47,681 nucleotides of DNA, taken from positions 1 to 47,681 of IMG/VR virus record IMGVR_UViG_3300005253_000047. One strand, 5' to 3'. Origin of the DNA: a virus. Below are positions 20,622 to 30,600 of this stretch, piece by piece (position 1 is the stretch's first letter; each line of letters begins with the position of its first letter). The notes beneath the pieces were generated by a model. That model was not told where the DNA came from. It worked only from the letters and a program-made list of their open reading frames with translations, and did no database searches. A program made the position numbers and the translations under genes.

Positions 20622-22448
20622 CTAGATTACTTCCTGGGCTACGATGCGATAAGTTCGGACGGGCTCCTTGAGGACTTCATCGGTCTGCTCTTGCTCGATG
20701 GGAAAACCCGGTAGCATGAAGACTGTCCGGTCAGTATCGAAGCGGTCGGTGACCGTAAAGAACTGGGTCACGTCCGTCCGTAGCGCATTGATGAAAGTTA
20801 TCTCCGTGGATGTCTGAGCCCGGATGGTGAAATCAAAGATAGGCTTACGGTCAGGACGAAGGAGGCCCTCCAGGTTGAAGGACCGCATGTCCACCTTATG
20901 CGTATCCGTGGCGCCCCTGGTCCCTGTGATTTTAAGCTGGACCTTCTTGCCGTTGATAGGCGTTGCTAGCTTCAACTGGTTGAAACCACTGACGGTCATG
21001 TCGTTGTTACCAGCGGTGGCATCATCGAAGTCGGTGTAACCTGTGTCGTTATTCAGCCGATAGGATATCTCGGCCTTGGCACTACCCGTAATGACAAGGA
21101 AGGCTTCGATGAGGGTCCACATCTTGTCCCAGGTCTCCAGAGTCGCTGTGAACTGAGGAGTCTCTAACTCCCAGGTAGTAGCAAAGGTGGTCCAATTCTC
21201 AGTTTTGAATCGGAGAACCTCCAGAGTATTACCGACATAGAGGTAGGGGTCCGCGTCTCCTGTAACCTTCAGGACCGCAGCCGCCGCGTTGGTGCCGGTA
21301 TACTTAGCCCATGGGGTCCAGGCAAACTGTCCACGGGTTAACTCGACACCCTTGTAGACGTAGATGTCTCCACTACGGTTGGCCAGAATGTATACGGCAT
21401 CCAGGTCCATAGCCATGGACTTGGGGTCTCCCTTGATATCGGCTGTTACAGGCCGGGAGTCAAAGGACCGGAAGGGACCATCAGGTCGAATGTCGAACAA
21501 CTCGAATCCTTCGGCCACTACGCGCATGATGTCCCGGCCATCGGAGAGCCAGGCATCCGACCCCGACTCAGCTTTGATGGAGAAGGCAGTAGAAGACCGG
21601 CGCGTAGCCAAGCGCTTGTCTAGTTCAATAGGGACCGACACTCCATCGGAATCAGTGGCCAGAATATATACGGTAGATTCAGTACCTACAAATGGGAAGC
21701 CCGAGACGACAAAGATGCTGTTGATGGTGTCGCCTTCCCCTACTTTGACGCCGGGAGCATCCCAGGACGTAACATCATTCGGGTCGATAGCAGTACTGAT
21801 GAAATTGTTGTTGAGAACCCGGATTAGGATAGGGTTTAACGCACCCTGTGTGGCCAAGAACAACGAGGCTCCATCCGTAACTGTCTTTGATGTTGCAGCG
21901 GAACCATTCCATTCCCAGTAGGTATCGGCGGTGTCCACAGCGATGTATAGCTTGTCGTTGAAGACCGCCATGCTCAAGGTGACTGCGGCGCCGAAGTCCT
22001 TCTCTTCGGTCAAGGTAGCACCATCAGTGCTGTATAGCTTGTTGGTGGTACGAAGGTAGACCTTGTCCTGGAAAAGGATGAACTCCAAGATGGTTTCGCC
22101 CGCAGAGACAGAGCCTAAAGACTCAGCGAGAGGACCATGCTGAATTATCCCGGCCTGACTGGTGTCAATATTGAAACCATCGGCGTACCGGAAGAGATGA
22201 CCCCGGTCAAGGGCCTGAGAGCCAAAGCGTTCGAGGCCCACACCCCATACCCAATCTTCCATGACGAAAGGAAGCTCCCGGTCAGGCCGGAAACCTTCCC
22301 GAGATGCCGCTTCCGTCTCAACACGAGGGTTGGGAGGAGACTCAGAGACGGTCCACGCCTTCTGTCCCCGTTGCTGAAGCAATCGGAACTTATGGGTAGT
22401 GGCACCCTGAGTCAACTTGATATCCCAGTCTTTATGTGCAGTAACCAT
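20622..22448 (-). CDS. Beta-propeller-like tail protein (nozzle-like)
   Basis: 608 residues. Repeating blade-like units such as LEFILFQDKVYLRTTNKLY, SMAVFNDKLYIAVDT and DLDAVYILANRSGDIYVYKG indicate a beta-propeller, followed by a beta-rich C-terminal part. Podovirus tail tubes and nozzles (T7 gp12, P22 gp10) are propeller-like, which motivates the call; I cannot show homology. Palindromic site 5 abuts its start codon, so it may have its own regulated transcript. Confidence 0.55.
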   Translation of the reverse strand: MVTAHKDWDIKLTQGATTHKFRLLQQRGQKAWTVSESPPNPRVETEAASREGFRPDRELPFVMEDWVWGVGLERFGSQALDRGHLFRYADGFNIDTSQAGIIQHGPLAESLGSVSAGETILEFILFQDKVYLRTTNKLYSTDGATLTEEKDFGAAVTLSMAVFNDKLYIAVDTADTYWEWNGSAATSKTVTDGASLFLATQGALNPILIRVLNNNFISTAIDPNDVTSWDAPGVKVGEGDTINSIFVVSGFPFVGTESTVYILATDSDGVSVPIELDKRLATRRSSTAFSIKAESGSDAWLSDGRDIMRVVAEGFELFDIRPDGPFRSFDSRPVTADIKGDPKSMAMDLDAVYILANRSGDIYVYKGVELTRGQFAWTPWAKYTGTNAAAAVLKVTGDADPYLYVGNTLEVLRFKTENWTTFATTWELETPQFTATLETWDKMWTLIEAFLVITGSAKAEISYRLNNDTGYTDFDDATAGNNDMTVSGFNQLKLATPINGKKVQLKITGTRGATDTHKVDMRSFNLEGLLRPDRKPIFDFTIRAQTSTEITFINALRTDVTQFFTVTDRFDTDRTVFMLPGFPIEQEQTDEVLKEPVRTYRIVAQEVI

Positions 22449-22465
22449 TGAGGTTTATACCTTAA
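22448..22465. promoter_or_regulatory. 18-bp palindromic site 5
   Basis: TTGAGGTTTATACCTTAA, spanning the stop of gene 22462-23307 and adjoining the start codon of the propeller-like gene. Confidence 0.75.
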
Positions 22466-23307
22466 ATACTGAAGTCAAGACCGATGGTTGCCGCTCGATA
22501 GGCTTCAGAGCGGGCGGTCGCCGGAATCCCTATTTCCACGAACTTGGTGAGACGCTCACCATACAAGGCTGTGGCCCTTCCCAAAAGAAGTTGGTATCGA
22601 GCAATGTCCTCAACAGGCGCCTGATTGACAATCGTATCGTATATGTGCATCGCGGCCCGAGCCGAGAGGATGAGAGCGAATCCCTCCCCATCCACCAGGT
22701 CGCCGAGGACTACCACTTGATGACCGAAGACCCGGATGGTCTCACCAGCCTGAAGTCGACTGAAGAAGTGGATGTCGTTTCCACCGCCCGAGTCAACACG
22801 AATTTCCCAGTCAAATACTTCTCGGCTGACCTCAGTGTCTCCGGCTGATACCAGATGAACTTGTCGTAACTGGTCCCGATAGAAACCAGACGGGACATCG
22901 TAATCGAACTGGTCAGCAACCAAAGTAAACTCAGCCTGAGCTTTCTTGAACAGGATGGTTCCATTCAGAAGGTTAAGGGCATGGGTTATGGCGTCATCCT
23001 TTTCGTCGGGGATAGCGAGACGATGAATCTCGTAAGTATCACTACTGGCCACACCGTTTGGAAGAGCAATGTGCGTGACTAGCCCATTAACTTTACCCGT
23101 TATACGCCGAGATAACCCAGTATCCGTGCCGCTAGTAACTTTCAACCAGGTGATGAACTTGGTGACGAAGATATCGTCATCGTAGTTCGCCAGGAGAGAG
23201 TCCGTGAAAGTAGTAGTATTCCCTGTCGAAGTTGCAGCAGACGTGAAGAAGTCGCCCGTGTCCCGGCTTAGTTGAGTCCGCGCTAGGACTGTCGTCAAAG
23301 CTACCAT
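22462..23307 (-). CDS. Putative head-tail or tail adaptor protein
   Basis: 281 residues. The order (capsid genes, small genes, this gene, tail) and a helix-rich middle (HALNLLNGTILFKKAQAEF) resemble tail-tube adaptor proteins of podoviruses, such as T7 gp11. Assignment is by position and length; no motif proves it. Start overlaps the preceding stop. Confidence 0.45.
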   Translation of the reverse strand: MVALTTVLARTQLSRDTGDFFTSAATSTGNTTTFTDSLLANYDDDIFVTKFITWLKVTSGTDTGLSRRITGKVNGLVTHIALPNGVASSDTYEIHRLAIPDEKDDAITHALNLLNGTILFKKAQAEFTLVADQFDYDVPSGFYRDQLRQVHLVSAGDTEVSREVFDWEIRVDSGGGNDIHFFSRLQAGETIRVFGHQVVVLGDLVDGEGFALILSARAAMHIYDTIVNQAPVEDIARYQLLLGRATALYGERLTKFVEIGIPATARSEAYRAATIGLDFSI

Positions 23308-23903
23308 TACGTTGTCACCTTAACGGTGTAGGTTACGGTTAGAACCTGACCATCTCCGACCGCCACCGAGGACGATAGCACATCTCGAACCAGAGCAAAG
23401 AACTTGGCCGTTCCACCCGAGTTATCGGAGGCACAGTACACGGCAGTCTCAGTAACTGTGATGGTCCCTCCACTACTATTCGAGAAGGTACGGACAGCCG
23501 TAAATGATGCTTCCGCAGCCCCACCCGCGTGTGTGCTTATGGTGGTGGCTCCATGAGTTAGTTGACCCGACCCAGTACCCTCAGCCACGGGGGTTTCGAC
23601 ACTATCATCGGTCATGGCCACGGCAGTAGTTCCAGTACCGACTCGTAGTCCGTTATTGGTAACACCGACCGCAGCAGCTACCGCAAAGAGGGGAACGTTG
23701 CCGGGGATGTCAATGTTACCTGAGGCGCTGCCGGTATCAATGAGATTGGACTCAATGGCATTATTCCAGAAACCACGCAAGTGCTGTATGTAGGCAACCA
23801 GGAAAGAGTGGGCACGATACTTCCGGGTCCGCCGGACCAGTTTACTGGTCCTGATGTTATGAACCTCAAGTTGATAATACAATTGCATACTGGGCGCGAA
23901 CAT
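23307..23903 (-). CDS. Virion protein, beta-rich
   Basis: 198 residues. A basic N-terminal helix region (residues 15-50) precedes a Gly/Thr/Val-rich beta domain. Unrecognised; probably structural by location and composition. Confidence 0.55.
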   Translation of the reverse strand: MFAPSMQLYYQLEVHNIRTSKLVRRTRKYRAHSFLVAYIQHLRGFWNNAIESNLIDTGSASGNIDIPGNVPLFAVAAAVGVTNNGLRVGTGTTAVAMTDDSVETPVAEGTGSGQLTHGATTISTHAGGAAEASFTAVRTFSNSSGGTITVTETAVYCASDNSGGTAKFFALVRDVLSSSVAVGDGQVLTVTYTVKVTT

Positions 23904-24151
23904 CAGACCACTCCTGTTACTACACTCACTGATTGGGAAGGTTCGGCAGATGGTGTAGGGTCGGTAGCTACCGTGACAGTGATGGACGGGATAAGTCCTA
24001 GACAGGTTCCACTCAGGTCCACTTCAGGACGCCCAGGGATGGTGATTACTCCGGGCACTCCCAGTGTACCATCAGGTGGCGCCAGAGCACGCATGAAGCG
24101 GCGCCGTCCGAACACCAGATTACCAGGAGGTCCACCAGTGTGTTCAGACAT
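23903..24151 (-). CDS. Hypothetical Pro/Gly/Thr-rich protein
   Basis: 82 residues, unrecognised. Coupled by single-base overlaps to both neighbours. Low complexity suggests an extended or beta structure. Confidence 0.55.
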   Translation of the reverse strand: MSEHTGGPPGNLVFGRRRFMRALAPPDGTLGVPGVITIPGRPEVDLSGTCLGLIPSITVTVATDPTPSAEPSQSVSVVTGVV

Positions 24152-24384
24152 TATCTTCCCTTCGCAGCCTCTCTGCGAATCCGGTCTTCCGATTCTCGAC
24201 GAAGTCGGGTGGGTCTAGTCGCCTTATCCTTTTCCACGGCCCTCTTCCGAGTTATATCCGTTGGAACCGGAGGACGTGTCTTGGATGGACTCTGTGGTTT
24301 GGTACGCTGGGCGCTAGTACGAGGGATGTGATGATTAAGCCCTGTGATACTCCCCCCGTCTCGGTCATGGTCGTGGTCAGCCAT
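24151..24384 (-). CDS. Hypothetical basic protein
   Basis: 77 residues; N-terminal His/Asp-rich stretch (ADHDHDRD), then Arg/Lys-rich to the end. Probably disordered and nucleic-acid-binding; unrecognised. Confidence 0.55.
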   Translation of the reverse strand: MADHDHDRDGGSITGLNHHIPRTSAQRTKPQSPSKTRPPVPTDITRKRAVEKDKATRPTRLRRESEDRIRREAAKGR

Positions 24385-24435
24385 AATACCTCGGACGGGA
24401 GGAGGGCATTGCTGCTTCCCCTCCCGTCGTGCTGG

Positions 24436-24600
24436 TTACTTGGAGTCGCTGGACTCTTCTTCGGGCTCCGCATCGCAGAGACCTATCAAGTAGTGGCAGT
24501 TCTGGATAGCGCCAATCACGGCGTGGGTGTCCTTGGTCAGGTCACTCAGTTGCTCTTCCAGAGCGGCCAGGTTTCCCGCTAGTTGCTCTTTGGTAAGCAT
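24436..24600 (-). CDS. Hypothetical acidic helical protein
   Basis: 54 residues from the ATG at 24598-24600, with an amphipathic helix and an acidic C-terminus. Unrecognised. The upstream AAGGAGGTCC is a strong ribosome site. Confidence 0.6.
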   Translation of the reverse strand: MLTKEQLAGNLAALEEQLSDLTKDTHAVIGAIQNCHYLIGLCDAEPEEESSDSK

Positions 24601-24608
24601 GGACCTCC

Positions 24609-25316
24609 TTAGTCGGCTAGGTTACCGATGTCGTAGAGGGCGATGTACTTGTTAACGTTGTTGACGATAACTTTGATATAGCCCTTCACGGTGCCACCAG
24701 GCAGGTTCAACTCGGTGGTGGGGTCATCATTCCATACCCCGCCCTGGGTACCCGACAGTTTCAGAACGGCGTCCCAGGTTTTGCTGTTCTCGGACGAGGC
24801 CATACGGAATCCCACGGTATGGACGTTGGAGTCGAAGGTATGTCCACTCACCATGGCGATACCGCGAACATCGAAGCCGACCAAGTCATCGCTAAAGGTT
24901 TTCCCGGCACCGGCCTCGTCGGTAAGCTCGGCCCTGAAACACTGGACACCGTTGGTAATGGTACCGGAAACCCCGGAGCTTCCCTTGATAATGGGAGCGG
25001 CTTGATAGCCCACCAGACGATTAGCGCCAACAGCCGCTTGGACACGAGGCTGCATCTGAGCGCCGTACACGTCACCGGTGGTGGTAACGGTCTGATTGGG
25101 CTTGGAGGTATACCCTATGGTGTCACCGGTGGCATTGTCATAGCTCCGGTGGTTGATGCGAACTTGCTTGTCGTTGCTTTGTACCTGTAGGCCCAAGTGA
25201 CTTCCCTTTTTGGCCTTAAAGGTATCGAGACCGCCTTCCTCATCAGGAACGACGGGCTTACCTGCCGTAACGGTCCCTACTACGACATTGTATAGGTCAC
25301 GAACTGGATTGGTCAT
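24609..25316 (-). CDS. Virion structural protein
   Basis: 235 residues from ATG 25316. Beta-rich with many Gly, Thr and Val, no catalytic motifs. Located just after the capsid genes, so a decoration or head-tail protein is likely. Preceded by a strong ribosome site. Confidence 0.55.
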   Translation of the reverse strand: MTNPVRDLYNVVVGTVTAGKPVVPDEEGGLDTFKAKKGSHLGLQVQSNDKQVRINHRSYDNATGDTIGYTSKPNQTVTTTGDVYGAQMQPRVQAAVGANRLVGYQAAPIIKGSSGVSGTITNGVQCFRAELTDEAGAGKTFSDDLVGFDVRGIAMVSGHTFDSNVHTVGFRMASSENSKTWDAVLKLSGTQGGVWNDDPTTELNLPGGTVKGYIKVIVNNVNKYIALYDIGNLAD

Positions 25317-25320
25317 GGTC

Positions 25321-25488
25321 TTAAGCCTCCTTGAGTTTCTGCTGGACATAGGACAACAGAGTGTCTATCTCAGCAGAGGTTTCTTCTTCGCACTGGGTTT
25401 GTTTTGAATGAAGTCCCGCCTCGCGCTTCTGCTTCATAGCAACGAGACGGTTCTTCACATGTTGCATGTGTCCCTTTGTTATCGGCAT
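25321..25488 (-). CDS. Hypothetical 55-residue helical protein
   Basis: Lysine/glutamine-rich helix, unrecognised. Its ATG lies two bases after the decoration-like gene and its stop four bases before the next gene, so it is part of the capsid operon. Confidence 0.55.
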   Translation of the reverse strand: MPITKGHMQHVKNRLVAMKQKREAGLHSKQTQCEEETSAEIDTLLSYVQQKLKEA

Positions 25489-25490
25489 GA

Positions 25491-25880
25491 CTATGCTGCC
25501 GGGACATTGGCCAGTTCAACCCCTTCCAACCAGGCTTCGACGGCGCCGAAGTCAGGGCTGGTCCCACCGACCGTGAAGACCACCGATAGGGCCTCGTCAT
25601 CGGTGTGCGGGAGGGGGAGCACCAATGTGAACGGGTAGGTTTGCGCATCATCCAGGTTCTCGGTATGGGTTACCTCAATGGCTTTTCCATCGGTGGTGAA
25701 CTTGGCCGCGACCTTCAGGGTCGGAGTGGTACCCGCCTGGGAGGGAACCAGAACCTTTAGGCACAAAGGCCGGGTCATGTAGATTCCCCCGGTGACGGTA
25801 ACGCTTTTGGTCTCGGTAGCCGTCAGGTCGCTTGCGCTTCCGGTACGGACTATCAGGTCTGCATCTCTGGGTCCGGGCAT
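25491..25880 (-). CDS. Putative capsid decoration or head protein
   Basis: 129 residues, beta-sandwich-like pattern with alternating hydrophobic residues. First gene after the major capsid protein and the hairpin at 25904, a usual position for decoration proteins. Contains a motif copy on the non-coding strand. Confidence 0.5.
   Translation of the reverse strand: MPGPRDADLIVRTGSASDLTATETKSVTVTGGIYMTRPLCLKVLVPSQAGTTPTLKVAAKFTTDGKAIEVTHTENLDDAQTYPFTLVLPLPHTDDEALSVVFTVGGTSPDFGAVEAWLEGVELANVPAA
25609..25619 (+). repeat. GGGAGGGGGAG motif copy 7
   Basis: Exact plus-strand 11-mer inside a minus-strand gene; on the coding strand CTCCCCCTCCC starts at codon position 1. Confidence 0.9.
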
Positions 25881-25903
25881 AGTGTTGCCTCCTTCAGGTT
25901 AAA

Positions 25904-25921
25904 GGGGGGCCGAAACCCCCC
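25904..25921 (-). terminator. Hairpin after the major capsid gene
   Basis: Six G-C pairs, GGGGGG and CCCCCC around a six-base loop, read on the minus strand and followed by TTTAA. The short T run suggests partial termination, which would raise capsid over downstream transcripts. Confidence 0.6.
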
Positions 25922-25946
25922 ATTAGAATTCGATTGAGCATCTCCC

Positions 25947-26912
25947 TTAGATGGGAACCACTCCCCGTAGCCGGACCACCGACTTGATGGCGAAGGACGA
26001 GAGACCCACGGGCCACTCGAACACCGTCCGATGGGTGACACCGTCGTTGATGATGTCATCGTAGATGCGCCTGGGCTCGTGCATCTGCCAGCCCTGGATG
26101 TGCTGTTTGTCGAACCGTATGAAGTAGAAGCTGGTGGCGGTGCCTCCGGTCGAGGCGCCAGCGTTCGTCTCCGTACTGGTTATAATCTGGGTGGTCTGGT
26201 CACCGGTGGTACCGGCCTCCTCGAAGGGCATACCCCGGAACAGAGGAACAGTCTTATCGAACTGGTCCTTGGTGGTATCCAAAAGACCTTCCCGACGTGC
26301 CACCCGGCCAAGGGCGAACCTTCCTTTCTTGGAGGTAAGGATTAGGTCTACCTGACCTTCGTCCACCTCGTACATTGCCGTCTCTAGGTGGTCCAGGAAA
26401 GTTTGCCGGTTGGCACTGGAGGAACTGATGTCCAGGCCCGCAGCCTCAATGACCTGGTCCAAGCCCACGCCACCAGCGACAAAAGCGGCTTCAACACGCT
26501 TTTTGATACCGTCAAAGCGGTCGGGGTTGACATCCCGGTCTCCGTTGATAAAGGTATTGGTGAAACCGTATTGGTACCGCTTGGACTGCAACAGAAGGTT
26601 CTCAGCCCAGGCGTCAATTTCCCGCTGGCCAGGGAGTCGAAGCGCCCGGTCAACGTCAATGGAGCCGCCCAGGAGGTAGATGCCTTCGTTCAGTTCAGAG
26701 AACTTGTCCTTGGTCTCGGTATAGGGACTTCCGATGTCCCGGAAGACCGCGTCAGTCACCGACTTGTTCTGCCAGGTCTTGATGGTGAAACTGTCCGTGG
26801 CCTCGAAGGAGATTTTCTGGAAGAGTTGACTGGCACGGGCATATTGCAAGATGATTCCAGCCATCACCTGGTCTTTCATGCCAGCAGCCATTTCTGCTAT
26901 GGTCAGAGCCAT
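25947..26912 (-). CDS. Major capsid protein
   Basis: 321 residues. Located directly after a scaffold-like gene and in the portal-scaffold-capsid order. The N-terminal helical region, FRDIGSPYTETKDKFSELNEGIYLLGGSIDVDRAL strand-helix pattern in the first third, and NTFINGD suit an HK97-fold shell protein. Strong ribosome site and the downstream hairpin fit high expression. No cleavage protease gene is evident. Confidence 0.75.
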   Translation of the reverse strand: MALTIAEMAAGMKDQVMAGIILQYARASQLFQKISFEATDSFTIKTWQNKSVTDAVFRDIGSPYTETKDKFSELNEGIYLLGGSIDVDRALRLPGQREIDAWAENLLLQSKRYQYGFTNTFINGDRDVNPDRFDGIKKRVEAAFVAGGVGLDQVIEAAGLDISSSSANRQTFLDHLETAMYEVDEGQVDLILTSKKGRFALGRVARREGLLDTTKDQFDKTVPLFRGMPFEEAGTTGDQTTQIITSTETNAGASTGGTATSFYFIRFDKQHIQGWQMHEPRRIYDDIINDGVTHRTVFEWPVGLSSFAIKSVVRLRGVVPI

Positions 26913-26921
26913 GATTTACTC

Positions 26922-27596
26922 CTATTCCTCCATGCCCCGTATTGCCTCCCACTTGCCGCCCGAGGTCATAAGGTCTATGGGTTTCATTTGGGTGATATCC
27001 CGGCTGGTTCCGGCACCCCGGCTGGTATCTACGTTGTTTTGGCCGGACTTCCCGGACTTGTCATCGTCCTTGTTGGCGTCATCACCGGCACTACTCTGGC
27101 CAGCTTTGGCTTGGTCAACTATGCTACCCAAGAGGGCCTTGAGGTTTTCGTTACCATCTAGGCTGGTACCCCAATTCACTTTACTTGGGTCGAGCCCCAT
27201 CTCTTTCAGATGATTCCCGATGGTCTCCCGAACCTGCTTCTCGGCTTCCTCGTTGGAAACTCCAGGGCTGTCGTTGGTCGCTTTGCTGTCGGGTGCCGGA
27301 GAAGAAGATTTTACTCCCCCTCGGTCCTTATACAGTTCCTCAACCATTGCCCTCGTGCGTTCCTCTACCGGGAGAGTTTCGATTTGCGCGGCCTTCATGG
27401 TGTCGATGGTCTTCGCTAGTTCAGCTTCTCGGGTAGAACCCTCGTTCTTGGCAGCGGAAATTTGTTTATCCGCCTCGCTCTGGAAATGACGCCAGGACTC
27501 GCTAGCCCCTTCTTTCTTTCCAACCGCAACGAGTTCGGCTACCTGGTCCTCGCTGAACGTCTTTGGTTCAGGTGTTCCACCATCTTCTTCTGCCAT
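26922..27596 (-). CDS. Scaffold protein
   Basis: 224 residues from ATG 27596, chosen because TTAGGAGGCATCATC precedes it; a longer frame to 27752 would overlap the previous gene. Highly charged, Glu/Lys-rich, coiled-coil-like, low in aromatic residues, with a disordered Ser/Asp/Lys region near the C-terminus. Composition, length and place just upstream of the capsid gene are typical of assembly scaffolds. Confidence 0.75.
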   Translation of the reverse strand: MAEEDGGTPEPKTFSEDQVAELVAVGKKEGASESWRHFQSEADKQISAAKNEGSTREAELAKTIDTMKAAQIETLPVEERTRAMVEELYKDRGGVKSSSPAPDSKATNDSPGVSNEEAEKQVRETIGNHLKEMGLDPSKVNWGTSLDGNENLKALLGSIVDQAKAGQSSAGDDANKDDDKSGKSGQNNVDTSRGAGTSRDITQMKPIDLMTSGGKWEAIRGMEE

Positions 27597-27626
27597 GATG
27601 ATGCCTCCTAATTTGAATGTAACTTC

Positions 27627-27655
27627 ATTATATAGAACTGGAGAAATCCTGTCTC
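27627..27655 (-). promoter_or_regulatory. Candidate promoter for scaffold and capsid genes
   Basis: Read on the minus strand: GAGACA, 17-base spacer, TATAAT. It lies in the only sizeable gap of the late block, next to palindromic site 6. Confidence 0.55.
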
Positions 27656-27661
27656 CCCAGG

Positions 27662-27679
27662 TTGAGGTATAAACCTTAA
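27662..27679. promoter_or_regulatory. 18-bp palindromic site 6
   Basis: TTGAGGTATAAACCTTAA, covering the stop of the 2018-residue gene and lying about seven bases upstream of the -35 of the scaffold promoter. Confidence 0.75.
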
Positions 27680-30600
27680 CGGGAGCCAAATGCGCCGAAC
27701 GAACCGAATGAGCCAAACGAGCCTGTTCTTCCCCGACGACGTTGAGGAACACCAGGAGGAGGAATACTACCTGGACGTGCTATGAACAGTTGGTAGACCC
27801 TCTCCATATCAGGATTCTCAGCCCGCATCCGGCGTCGTGTCTGACGAATGATGGCCTCAGCCATCGAAAGTTGTGGGTTAGTCGATAGGATACTACGAGC
27901 TTGATTGGTAAGGAATTGCTTCTCTTGTGGGGTACTAGCCCTCTGTACAAAGTTCATTAGGCGCCGGTACTCCGCATAAGCCTCAGCTACTATAGGGTTA
28001 ACTTGTTCAATCTCGTCCATAACCCCCGAGCGAATACCAAAGTATTCCCGCATGAGAGGAGAGGCCACTTCGAGGAGACGCTCTGACTCAGTTTCGGCAC
28101 GACGTATCTCAGACTGCATGATGGACCGAATAGGCTCATCGTATTGGTTGAGGACATCCTCACGCTTGTCGAAGTATTCACCCCAGTCTATGTCACCCGT
28201 GCGAGGGTCCATAGAGTCCTCAGCCGAGATGGAATAGTATTGTTCCAATGCCTCGTCAATAGGACTGACCAAGGGAGAAGGTTTACCATATTTTTTGATG
28301 TGGGCCAATCGTGCTTCGAGACCAATAGGAACCTCAATGAATTCGGGCAGAGCACTGACAGCCTTGAATATGGCGCCACGTTCCCTAGCAAGAGCCGACC
28401 GCTCGTCGAGAAAATCGGGGCCGGATACAAAGCCTTGCTTAAACCGGTCACTCAATGTTTGACGAGCCTCTAGGTTCTCTTCCCGTTGCGTCTCGATGGC
28501 CTGCCAGAAGGCAGTTATTTTACGTAGAATACGCTGTTCCTCCAGAGGACGAAGAGCAATAGAGGCCCCTATGAAAGCATCAAAGTTGGTACTGGCTTCC
28601 CGAATGGCACGGTGCTGAGGACCAGAGATAGCTGTTATCTCATAGTAGGTTATACCTAACTTCTGAGCATCCCTCATCACATCCTGGGGAATACCGGCGA
28701 TACGTTCAATGGCCTCATTGGTAGATTCGATAAAGTCACGCTTCGACTCAGGACGGTATCGGAGTACGCTAGACTGGTTAATCGCTATCATCCGTAACGC
28801 CGCTTCTTTCTCGGCTAAATAGAGACGGGAGATAGCTTTCTCGTCACCATTCTCAGCTAGATGACGAGTCTCAACGGGGTTCGCCCCAAACTTGTCCGCT
28901 ATCACCTGGTCGATTAGGAATTGACTATAGCGACTGTCGAAGGCTAGTTCTCGTAGACCCGAGGGAAGAGACACACCTGCTGCGGCCATCCCATGCAATA
29001 TCAGGCTGACGGGAGGGGGAGGGATAGCAGCGGGTTCGCCTTGCAGCAGATTGACTGCCGATGTGACTAGCGGGTTGAAGTAAACGCCTCCACGAGCGAA
29101 CCAGTCGAAGCCCTGCTCAATAGTTCCCCGGTAACCCGATTGTAGTTCAGGAAAGTCCCGAGCGAGAGTACGACGAGTAGCACCAGCGGCGGTGCCCTTC
29201 ATCGGGTTGAACTCAAAGCCGCCAGGAACCGGGGTATATCCGTAGTCCCAATCGCCCCCAGACAGCATTATGCTTTTGGCCAGTACCGGACGCTTCGCCG
29301 CGAGGGAGGCTAGGCGGGGCCAGCGCCGGGATTCATACATCCAGAATGGTACGAAACGCTGCATGACGTAGTCAAGAGTGGACCGGTTATCGTAGTTTAC
29401 GAACCAACGATTGTAATTAGTGACAGCCCTCTTCATACCAACCTGACGGGCTACCTGGATGGCGTCGTTCAGAACTGGGCGCTGGTCCATATAGTCGGCA
29501 ATGCGGTCGAAAGAAGAACCCAACGCGGATTCCTGGTCTGTACGTAGAGGGGGATTGTCCCACAACCGGACCATGTCGTCGGCCATTCCTTCTACTGTAG
29601 CCATCTGGGTTTCGACAACGGTGTCCAACTCGCGTACTACGGGAGGCATATCGGCTGTTAGGCCGTCGATGTCACGGTCAGGAGAGCGAGTTTGAAGAGC
29701 ATCCTCCCCAGATTCAGTCACTTTGACCCGACGCTTACCGTTCTTCAGACGTGTGATAGGTTCGATGAGACCTTCCTCAATAAGTTCATTCAGAATCGGT
29801 GTCGGAAGAAGGTCATTAGTCTTAGCCTGGAGTAGAATATCCAGCTTATCAGGAGACAGGATAGGAGCCTCACTGATTTGGACCACACGGGAGTATAGCT
29901 CTTCATAGACTTGCTGTCGTCCCGCAACAAAGGGAGTGGCAATTTCCTCGGTGGGAAGTACCTCTCCTGATACGGCATCAAAGATGGAATCCTGGTTCTT
30001 GAGTTTCGACAGCCTCATGGCTGAGTTACGTTCCTCAACCGACACCGACACGTCTAGGACCAATGCTTCTTCATCCACGAAAGTTCCCACGTAGTGGTTG
30101 CGTTTACGAAGAAGCTCGACATGCTCTTGGGTGAACTGCCTGATTAAATCCGAACTGGCTTCAGAGAGGGGGATACGTACCTCCAGGTCCGGGAAGGCCC
30201 CGACTAGGTAACGTCCGATTTTACCCTCAGCGGCTAGTACCTTAGCGTCTTGGCCGGTAAGACTGGTTATGGACCCACCCTCCGCTAGAGTGCGTTCCAG
30301 GATGGTCTCCGAGTTCGCCTTGGTAAGGGGACGTTTTGGATGAATGACAGGCTGAGTCTCAATGGCAGCGACAATGTCGGGCTCGGCGAATGTGGTGGTA
30401 CCCTTCTCCAAGTTATTACGGAAAGATAGTGCCGCTTCATCCCCAGCGTCGGCTAGGGCTTCGACACGCTCAATCATCTCTTCGATGGTAGTGGGGGCTC
30501 CTCCCTCATCAATAAGTCTCTCGGCAGTCTGGGTCATAGACCGACGAGTTATACCGGTAACATTCTCGACCTCTTGAGCAGCCTCGCCTCGTTCGATACG

